A stretch of DNA of 5,237 nucleotides, from assembly GCA_025936195.1 (NCBI GenBank), contig JAICTW010000250.1, positions 1 through 5,237 on the forward strand, given 5' to 3'. The position numbers and the translations under genes were made by a program. Within the stretch, counting starts at the first letter, position 1, and every line of letters starts with the position of its first letter. Source of the DNA: Flavisolibacter sp. Lineage in GTDB: Bacteria; Bacteroidota; Bacteroidia; Chitinophagales; Chitinophagaceae. Positions 1-4,536 of this stretch are shown in pieces. The notes beneath the pieces are model-generated. The model made no database searches, was not told where the DNA came from, and worked only from the letters and a program-made list of their open reading frames with translations.

Positions 1-101
1 AGCTGCAAATAATCTTTGATATGCTTTATAGTGTTGCCGTGAAAGTGAGGTCGCCCTTTTGAATAACGTTCTGCTGCTGTCTTTGGACCAAAGTAGTTCA
101 T
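1..101 (-). CDS. Class I SAM-dependent methyltransferase, N-terminal fragment (cut by window edge)
   Basis: The minus strand reads an ATG at 101-99 followed by 33 open codons to the window edge. The peptide begins MNYFGPKTAAERYSKGRP and continues with an amphipathic helix (IKHIKDYLQ). This opening, an aromatic residue, then AAERY, then GRPxFH, resembles the N-terminal lid helix of class I SAM-dependent methyltransferases of the Methyltransf_11/25 kind. The SAM-binding GxGxG motif would lie beyond the edge and is not visible, so the call rests on the N-terminal signature alone. No Shine-Dalgarno sequence precedes the ATG, as is usual in Bacteroidota. The gene is transcribed divergently from parB. 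An overlapping 30-codon frame (190-98) ends on this start codon but shows no sign of being a gene. The substrate is unknown. Confidence 0.6.
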   Translation of the reverse strand, partial: MNYFGPKTAAERYSKGRPHFHGNTIKHIKDYLQ

Positions 102-277
102 TGTGGAGAGGTTCTGTTTTGTATTGCTGCTAACTCAAAATATACGAAAGTTTCATTTGCTAAAGACGCACCAATAATCAACACGTCCACCTAGCCTTTA
201 AACAAAAAAGCAAAACTTTTTACATACAACAACCAATACCGATCAAATTTCAACCTCCCCTTAACAGTCCTCATTCC

Positions 278-285
278 TATCTTTG
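278..285 (+). promoter_or_regulatory. Candidate Bacteroidota -7 box upstream of parB
   Basis: TATCTTTG is an exact match to the Bacteroidota -7 consensus TAnnTTTG and lies 67 nt before the parB start codon. I see no convincing TTTG -33 element at the usual 17-23 nt upstream; the nearest conspicuous sequence is TTAACA at 261-266, only 11 nt away. A second candidate, TACTTTCG, lies at 293-300. The -7 match is seen directly, but the promoter role is inferred. Confidence 0.4.
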
Positions 286-315
286 AACACCTTACTTTCG
301 CTGCACAATTTTCAG

Positions 316-350
316 GAACTTTGACCTTTAAACTTTGAACTGTTAACTTG
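316..350 (+). repeat. Five degenerate tandem heptamers, consensus GAACTTT, abutting parB start
   Basis: Reading in steps of seven from 316 gives five consecutive units (316-322, 323-329, 330-336, 337-343, 344-350), each within one or two changes of GAACTTT. The invariant core is A at position 2, C at position 4 and T at position 5. The run ends 2 nt before the parB ATG, so it forms the proximal 5' leader of the mRNA. Its function is unknown; an unstructured A/U-rich translation leader or simple slippage-generated DNA are both possible. Confidence 0.6.
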
Positions 351-352
351 TA

Positions 353-1264
353 ATGACCAATCCAAAACAAAACAAAGAGGCACTCGGTAAAGGCATCCGC
401 TCACTCTTGCAGAGCATTGACTCTGATTTAAAAAATACTGCCGGACAATTAAAACCACAGGCAGTGGAAGCTGCTACCGGTGTACTTCGTTTGCCGATTG
501 AAAATATTGAAACAAATCCCAAACAGCCCCGTCGCGATTTTGACGAGCAGGCCTTACAGGAACTGGCCCATTCCATTAAACTGCACGACCTGATACAGCC
601 CGTTACTGTTTCCAAATTGCACGGTAATAAATACCGTTTAATTTCCGGCGAAAGAAGATTGCGTGCAGCGAAAATGGCCGGGCTAAAAGATGTTCCTGCT
701 TACATACGCCAGGCCGATGACCAGGAACTTTTGGAATTGGCATTACTTGAAAACCTGCAAAGAGAAGACCTTAATGCCATTGAAATTGCTTTGAGCTATA
801 AACGCATGATGGATGAACTAAATCACACGCAGGAAGAAGTGGCCGAACGAATGGGGAAAGACCGCAGCACGGTTACCAATTACATTCGTCTTTTGAAATT
901 GCCGCCGGATATTCAGGTGGCTGTCCGCAACGGCGAGATCAGCATGGGACATGCGAGGGCATTGATCAATGTTGATAAAATAGACCAGCAACTATACATT
1001 TTTGACGAGATTAAAACCAAAGGGCTTTCCGTTCGCCAAACCGAACACCTTGTACGTAATCTTTATAAAGAAGGAACTGCAAAAAAAACGAACAACGCTC
1101 TGCCCGATTCGTACAAAAAAGTGGAAGACAAACTGGCTTCCCATTTCAGCACCAGAGTAAAAATGAAACACAGCAAAAACGGAAGTGGTCAAATTACTTT
1201 CGACTATTATTCTTTGGAGGAATTGAACAAATTATTAGACCAAATGAATGTGAGCATTGATTAG
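353..1264 (+). CDS. parB: Chromosome partitioning protein ParB (CTPase, parS-binding)
   Basis: ParB binds centromere-like parS sites, spreads as a CTP-dependent sliding clamp and works with the ATPase ParA to segregate replicated origins. The 303-residue product has the full chromosomal ParB architecture. An N-terminal ParA-interaction motif LGKGIRSLL lies at residues 11-19, followed by a variable linker. The ParB/Srx domain has NPKQPRRDF (55-63), the CTP-binding GERRLRA (99-105) and ENLQRE (133-138). A helix-turn-helix with TQEEVAERMGKDRSTVTNYI spans about 159-178, GHARAL lies at 199-204, and a C-terminal dimerisation region (about 255-303) ends the protein. The ATG at 353 is the first in frame after a TAA at 344. 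The length is normal. The ParA partner gene, usually just upstream in this phylum, is absent from the visible 352 nt. The next gene overlaps the parB end by 8 nt, indicating an operon. Confidence 0.96.
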   Translation: MTNPKQNKEALGKGIRSLLQSIDSDLKNTAGQLKPQAVEAATGVLRLPIENIETNPKQPRRDFDEQALQELAHSIKLHDLIQPVTVSKLHGNKYRLISGERRLRAAKMAGLKDVPAYIRQADDQELLELALLENLQREDLNAIEIALSYKRMMDELNHTQEEVAERMGKDRSTVTNYIRLLKLPPDIQVAVRNGEISMGHARALINVDKIDQQLYIFDEIKTKGLSVRQTEHLVRNLYKEGTAKKTNNALPDSYKKVEDKLASHFSTRVKMKHSKNGSGQITFDYYSLEELNKLLDQMNVSID

Positions 1265-1952
1265 CGAACGTGTACATATTGCGAAACTCTTTTTGCTTTC
1301 TCTTGGTTTTTTGATCAGTGCCTTTGCCTTTTCACAAGACAGCACCAAAAAAATGATCTTTACCGATTCTGCTGTAACGGTAAGGCCTGCTGATTCTTTG
1401 GCTAAAGTAGCACCACCCGTTGCGCACGTGAACAGAGTGGATTCCATTATGCGGCATCACCCTCCTGGTGCGGCAGCATTTCGTTCTGCCGTCATTCCGG
1501 GCTGGGGACAGTTCTACAATAAAAAATACTGGAAAATTCCCATTGTGTTGGGTGCGTTAGGAATATCGGGATCTGTATTTGCGTACAACTTAACCAACTA
1601 CAGAGATCTGCGTTTTGCCTACAAAGCAAAATACAATGCGTCGCTGCCAAGAAGAGATCCTGTCACCGGAGCCACACTTCCGCCGGATTCAACGAACTAT
1701 TTTAAAATAAGAAAAGACCTCATTAACATTGATGCCAATGCGCTTCGCTCCTACCGTGACGAGTTTCGAAGAAACATTGATTACTCAGCCCTGATTTTTG
1801 TTGTGCTTTGGGGATTGAATGTAGTAGATGCTACTGTTGACGCTCACTTGAAAGCATTTGATGTAAGTCCCGATCTTACTTTACAATTTAAAATTGGTCC
1901 CAGCCAAATGGCAAGAACAAATGGAGTGAGCCTGGTGCTTGCATTTAAATAA
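1257..1952 (+). CDS. DUF5683 family secreted/envelope protein
   Basis: This is a 231-residue protein of the DUF5683 family, which sits between parB and dapB in many Bacteroidota; its biochemical role is not known to me. Residues 1-27 look like a signal peptide: a charged start, a hydrophobic core LFLLSLGFLISAFAF, and a likely cleavage near AFS|QD. A low-complexity linker follows to about residue 68. The family hallmark PGWGQFYNKKYWK lies at 81-93, directly before a hydrophobic segment (about 94-110), and a second hydrophobic segment follows at about 177-192 (SALIFVVLWGLNVVDA). The C-terminus contains VDAHLKAFDVSPDLTLQFKIG, typical of the family. The start is taken as TTG at 1257, because the only upstream in-frame ATG (1248) is followed at once by TGA. 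This start overlaps parB by 8 nt and gives a good signal peptide. The stop codon is partly inside the left arm of an inverted repeat. Confidence 0.85.
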   Translation: MISERVHIAKLFLLSLGFLISAFAFSQDSTKKMIFTDSAVTVRPADSLAKVAPPVAHVNRVDSIMRHHPPGAAAFRSAVIPGWGQFYNKKYWKIPIVLGALGISGSVFAYNLTNYRDLRFAYKAKYNASLPRRDPVTGATLPPDSTNYFKIRKDLINIDANALRSYRDEFRRNIDYSALIFVVLWGLNVVDATVDAHLKAFDVSPDLTLQFKIGPSQMARTNGVSLVLAFK

Positions 1953-2081
1953 CACGAATTCTATTCACGAATTACACGAATTAAAATACAACTGGTTTAT
2001 GTTCGATGAAGCCAGAATTAATCCTAAATTAAATCATAGCAATCCGCAACTTAATTCGTGTAATTCGCTTTAATTCGTGTT
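1951..2081. repeat. Composite inverted repeat of ACACGAATT units (REP/MITE-like)
   Basis: The left arm (1951-1984) carries ACACGAATT-type 9-mers at 1952-1960, 1965-1973 and 1974-1982. The right arm (2051-2081) carries their reverse complements at 2053-2061, 2062-2070 and 2072-2080. The innermost 16 bases of each arm (GAATTACACGAATTAA on the left) match except for small differences further out, and a 66-nt AT-rich spacer lies between. The arms can form a long imperfect stem in RNA or DNA. The element fills almost the whole gap between the DUF5683 gene and dapB and begins inside the former's TAA. No transposase is present. It may be a small non-autonomous repeat or an mRNA processing or termination structure; the sequence alone does not decide. 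Confidence 0.8.
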
Positions 2082-2101
2082 TTAAAACAGAAATTGTATT
2101 T

Positions 2102-2818
2102 ATGAAAATTGCATTGATCGGCTATGGTAAAATGGGCCACATGATAGAAGAGATTTCCACACAACGTGGGCACCAGATCGTTTTAAAAATTGATGTCAGC
2201 AATCAACAGAATTTTACGGGAGAAAATATTTCGAAATCTGATGTAGCTATTGAATTTACAGGTCCGGACAGCGCTTTTGAAAACGTGATGAAATGTTTAG
2301 AGTCGGGAATTCCCACCGTTAGCGGATCAACAGGATGGAATAACAAAATTGAAGAAGCAAGATCTTATTGCAAAGCACACAACGGAAGCTTTTTGCATAC
2401 CAGCAATTTCAGTATAGGCGTAAATATTTTTTTTGAAGTGAACAAGCTTTTGGCAAAGTTGATGGCCTCGCAGCCTGAGTATGATGTGCTGATGCGGGAG
2501 ATCCATCACACCGCAAAAAAAGATGCGCCCAGCGGAACTGCTGTTACGCTGGCAGAACAAATTCTTTCGAACCTTCCACGTAAAAAAAACTGGATAAACA
2601 AACCTGCACACAGTAAAGAAGAACTTTCCATTATCAGCGAACGTGTGGACCCCGCACCCGGCACGCATTATGTAAAATATGCTTCAGCTGTTGATGACAT
2701 TGAGATCATTCATACAGCACATAACAGAAAAGGTTTTGCCTTAGGAGCGGTTCTGGCTGCAGAATTTATTTCGGATAAAAAAGGTATCTTTTCAATGAAA
2801 GATGTACTCCATTTGTAA
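2102..2818 (+). CDS. dapB: 4-hydroxy-tetrahydrodipicolinate reductase
   Basis: DapB uses NAD(P)H to reduce the 4-hydroxy-tetrahydrodipicolinate made by DapA, in the cytoplasmic pathway to meso-diaminopimelate and lysine. The 238-residue protein opens with the Rossmann motif IGYGKMG (6-12). It then shows EFTGPD (51-56), SGSTGW (74-79, the GTTGW equivalent) and SNFSIGVNIF (101-110). The signature HHTAKKDAPSGTA spans 135-147, with His135 and Lys139 matching the catalytic His159 and Lys163 of the E. coli enzyme. GTH (187-189) and HTAHNRKGFALGA (204-216) close the C-terminal domain. It is shorter than the roughly 270 residues of proteobacterial DapB, as expected for the Bacteroidota form. The ATG at 2102 places the Rossmann strand at the N-terminus. 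The gene follows the DUF5683 gene after the inverted repeat. Several A/T homopolymers (T8 at 2427, A7 at 2515, A8 at 2582) lie in the frame without breaking it. Confidence 0.96.
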   Translation: MKIALIGYGKMGHMIEEISTQRGHQIVLKIDVSNQQNFTGENISKSDVAIEFTGPDSAFENVMKCLESGIPTVSGSTGWNNKIEEARSYCKAHNGSFLHTSNFSIGVNIFFEVNKLLAKLMASQPEYDVLMREIHHTAKKDAPSGTAVTLAEQILSNLPRKKNWINKPAHSKEELSIISERVDPAPGTHYVKYASAVDDIEIIHTAHNRKGFALGAVLAAEFISDKKGIFSMKDVLHL

Positions 2819-2856
2819 ATCGGAATAGGCTTGCTGAAATCTACAAAACATTTTAT

Positions 2857-3513
2857 TTGACAGTATATTTCATAAGCGGACAGGCAGCAGATGAAACCTT
2901 ATTCGAAAATCTAACGTTGCCTTCTCACTTCACTATTAAACATGTTCATTGGATAGAACCTTTGAAAAAAGAACCCTTTACTGATTATGTAAAAAGATTA
3001 GCGCAGCAAATCAATGCGAATGAAGATTTTGCCTTAATTGGTGTTTCCCTTGGGGGAATGGTTGCCGTTGAATTGAATAAAATCCTTCAACCCAAAATAA
3101 CCATCATCATTTCTTCCATCGCTACCAAATACGAACGTCCTCCCTTTTTTAAATCCCTCAACTTTTTGAAGTTGCAGAAAATTGTTCCGGGACGTTTTTA
3201 CAAATGGTACAATCCCTTTATCAATTGGTACTTCGGCGTGGAAACAGAAAGAGAAAAAGAGTTACTCCATGAGTATATGAAGAATACCACGATCAATTAT
3301 ATGCAATGGGCCACCAATGAAGTGCTTAGTTGGAAAAACGAGAAAAGACCAGCCAACCTTGTTCAGATTCAGGGCACGTCGGATAAAATTTTCCCTTCTC
3401 AATTCACACATGCGGATATCAAAATAAAAAATGGCACACACCTGATGGTGCATAACAGGGCCGGTGAGATCAGCCGGATTTTGACTGAAAAATTAGAAGC
3501 AATTACTCAGTAG
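2857..3513 (+). CDS. Alpha/beta hydrolase (small esterase-like)
   Basis: The 218-residue protein is a compact alpha/beta-fold hydrolase, probably cytoplasmic, as no signal peptide is visible. An N-terminal strand with an oxyanion-type loop (VYFISGQAADETLF, 3-16) is followed by the nucleophile elbow GVSLGG (62-67) with Ser64. A lid-like helical section rich in aromatics lies at about 95-160. The likely acid Asp176 is in GTSDKIFP, and the likely catalytic His195 is in NGTHLMVHN. The start is TTG at 2857: there is no ATG in frame between the dapB stop and the conserved first strand, and family members begin at this point. It lies 38 nt after dapB with no visible terminator, and ends 9 nt before the next gene, so co-transcription is likely. 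The substrate is unknown. A BioH-like role is conceivable given the adjacent methyltransferase, but no motif supports it. Confidence 0.85.
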   Translation: MTVYFISGQAADETLFENLTLPSHFTIKHVHWIEPLKKEPFTDYVKRLAQQINANEDFALIGVSLGGMVAVELNKILQPKITIIISSIATKYERPPFFKSLNFLKLQKIVPGRFYKWYNPFINWYFGVETEREKELLHEYMKNTTINYMQWATNEVLSWKNEKRPANLVQIQGTSDKIFPSQFTHADIKIKNGTHLMVHNRAGEISRILTEKLEAITQ

Positions 3514-3522
3514 TTTCGCTGC

Positions 3523-4167
3523 ATGAAACCTCAACAGGCATACAATTCCTGGTCTGCTCAGTATGATAGCAATGAAAATAAAACAAGAGACCTTGAAGCA
3601 AAAGCGCTGAGGGCAGTCCTTTCAACGCTTTCGTTTCGTTGCTGTCTTGAAATTGGTTGCGGAACAGGAAAGAATACGGAATGGCTGCTGCAGAAAGCAG
3701 ACAATATTACGGCCGTTGATCTTTCCGAAGGAATGCTTGCAAAAGCAAAAGAAAAAATTCAATCGCCCAAGATTGAATTTTTGCAAGCGGATATTAATAG
3801 CGACTGGGATTTTACCAGTCAAACCTTTGATCTTGTCGTCTTTAGCTTAGTATTGGAGCATATTGAAAATCTTGATCACATTTTTAAAGAGGCATATAAA
3901 AAATTAAATGACGGAGGCCATGTTTACATTGGTGAATTGCACCCCTTCAAGCAATACACAGGCAGCAAGGCAAGATTTGAAACGGAAGACGGTTTGCAGA
4001 TAGTGCAATGCTACAACCACAACATTTCTGATTTTATCTCTTCCGCAAAGAAATATGGGTTGAAACTTGTTGGTCTCGACGAGTATTTTGACAATGATGA
4101 CAGAACTTCTATGCCCCGCATTTTAGTACTGCTTTTCCAAAAATTGAATTTGCTTAATGTGGGTTGA
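3523..4167 (+). CDS. Class I SAM-dependent methyltransferase
   Basis: The 214-residue product has the class I methyltransferase fold. An N-terminal segment YNSWSAQYDSNENKTRDLEA spans 7-26, and SAM-binding motif I LEIGCGTGKNT spans 42-52. The acidic end of strand 2 is AVDLS (64-68), followed by QADI (88-91) and the motif IV region FDLVVFSLVLEHI (102-114). A distinctive GELHPFKQYTGSKARFE stretch (137-153) follows, then PRILVL near the C-terminus. The NKTRDLEA and ELHPFKQY signatures mark a recognisable subfamily that I know only as generic methyltransferases of unknown substrate; by fold it belongs with BioC/UbiG-type enzymes acting on small molecules. The ATG at 3523 is 9 nt after the hydrolase stop, so translational coupling and a shared mRNA are likely. 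No membrane segment is seen. The gene is complete and of normal length. Confidence 0.9.
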   Translation: MKPQQAYNSWSAQYDSNENKTRDLEAKALRAVLSTLSFRCCLEIGCGTGKNTEWLLQKADNITAVDLSEGMLAKAKEKIQSPKIEFLQADINSDWDFTSQTFDLVVFSLVLEHIENLDHIFKEAYKKLNDGGHVYIGELHPFKQYTGSKARFETEDGLQIVQCYNHNISDFISSAKKYGLKLVGLDEYFDNDDRTSMPRILVLLFQKLNLLNVG

Positions 4168-4323
4168 TCTACTTAACTCAAATGAATATTTGCAATTAAT
4201 GAAATAAAGACTTGTTCAATTGAGAAGAAAATATAACCGAGTTGTAGTGAGCGAAAGATGTTGATTGACTGAAATGGGTTTATTGAAAAAGAAAATTGTT
4301 ATTGAAGTAGAGTGATAATTTTT

Positions 4324-4482
4324 ATGAGCTGGCCTGCATTACTGCTATTGGCTTTTCTTGCAAAGTCTATCCTGAACGCAGCCAAGGGACACTCTTGCAC
4401 GTTCTTATCGCTTATCGCCTCCCGATATAGCTATGAGTGCAAAGAACGATTCCAAATAAACAATAATTCATTCGTAGCATAA
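4324..4482 (+). CDS. Small 52-codon ORF, doubtful coding
   Basis: ATG at 4324 opens a 52-codon frame ending in TAA at 4480-4482. The predicted peptide starts MSWPALLLLAFLAKS, a short hydrophobic stretch, then becomes Cys/Ser-rich (HSCTFLSLIASRYSYECKE) and ends in a polar tail. It could be a small membrane-inserted peptide. However, the frame is almost coextensive with the hairpin-forming GC-rich block, and the base pairing suggests the nucleotide structure is what is conserved. There is no recognisable promoter or ribosome site. I consider it more likely a by-product of a dispersed non-coding element than a gene. Confidence 0.2.
   Translation: MSWPALLLLAFLAKSILNAAKGHSCTFLSLIASRYSYECKERFQINNNSFVA
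4327..4450. repeat. GC-rich structured block, candidate dispersed intergenic element
   Basis: G+C rises to about half here against clearly AT-rich flanks. The 3' part folds into a strong hairpin: 4404-4417 (CTTATCGCTTATCG) pairs with 4423-4437 with one wobble, one mismatch and one bulge around a CCTCC loop. It is extended by TTGCA (4395-4399) with TGCAA (4438-4442) across a 4-nt bulge. An alternative pairing joins CGTTCT (4400-4405) and AGAACG (4443-4448). Short motifs recur within it (TTGCAAAG and GTGCAAAG). It resembles, from memory, intergenic elements seen repeatedly in Bacteroidota genomes, but only one copy is in the window, so the repeat status is inference. Confidence 0.4.
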
Positions 4483-4536
4483 GTTTAACCGCAACGCTGA
4501 AGACAATAACATTAGCTATCATTTTACAATTACCAA

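Larger units (their letters stand above)
102..352. other. Divergent intergenic region between methyltransferase and parB
   Basis: This 251-nt AT-rich stretch separates two divergent start codons and must hold both promoters. On the plus strand it contains a TAnnTTTG match at 278-285, a second weaker box TACTTTCG at 293-300, and the heptamer run at 316-350. On the minus strand the best candidate -7 element for the left gene is TATATTTTG (about 153-145), which has one extra base against the TAnnTTTG consensus. No parA gene or fragment is present here. A short minus-strand stretch at 190-158 would encode VDVLIIGASLA, which is discussed as a possible relic in the findings. Confidence 0.6.
4168..4536. 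other. Convergent intergenic region
   Basis: This 369-nt region lies between the methyltransferase stop and the glycosyltransferase stop on the opposite strand. The left half (4168-4323) is very AT-rich with no recognisable gene, RNA or strong hairpin; a 5-bp CAAAT/ATTTG stem near 4182-4195 is too weak to call a terminator. The right half contains the GC-richer hairpin block and a 52-codon reading frame, listed separately. The last part (4483-4536) is again AT-rich and shows nothing I can name. No rho-independent terminator is evident for either flanking gene. Confidence 0.6.

Noticed and set aside
98..190. 30-codon minus-strand frame with GTG start as a small gene before the left methyltransferase
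   Set aside because: It ends on the methyltransferase start and only its first 11 codons resemble anything; the rest looks like leader sequence.
343..615. 90-codon open frame antisense to the parB start
   Set aside because: It overlaps the conserved parB N-terminus on the other strand and shows only Ser/Cys-rich sequence without domain or signal.
1420..1435. CACGTG core (1425-1430) as a possible parS site near parB
   Set aside because: The flanks do not match the parS palindrome TGTTnCACGTGnAACA; only the six-base core agrees, and it lies in coding sequence.
1951..2081. CRISPR-like array from the recurring ACACGAATT units
   Set aside because: Units are only 9 nt, nearly adjacent, lack unique spacers and are arranged in opposite orientations in the two arms.
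2327..2668. 113-codon open frame antisense to dapB
   Set aside because: It lies wholly opposite a strongly conserved enzyme, has no recognisable domain, and its composition (Phe/Cys/Arg-rich) is that of a complementary-strand shadow.
2857..4167. Firm BioH/BioC assignment of the hydrolase and methyltransferase
   Set aside because: Motifs identify only the folds; the methyltransferase carries signatures of a different generic subfamily (NKTRDLEA, ELHPFKQY), and no other biotin gene is in the window.
4168..4240. Rho-independent terminator after the methyltransferase
   Set aside because: The only stem found is a 5-bp AT pairing without a following T tract.
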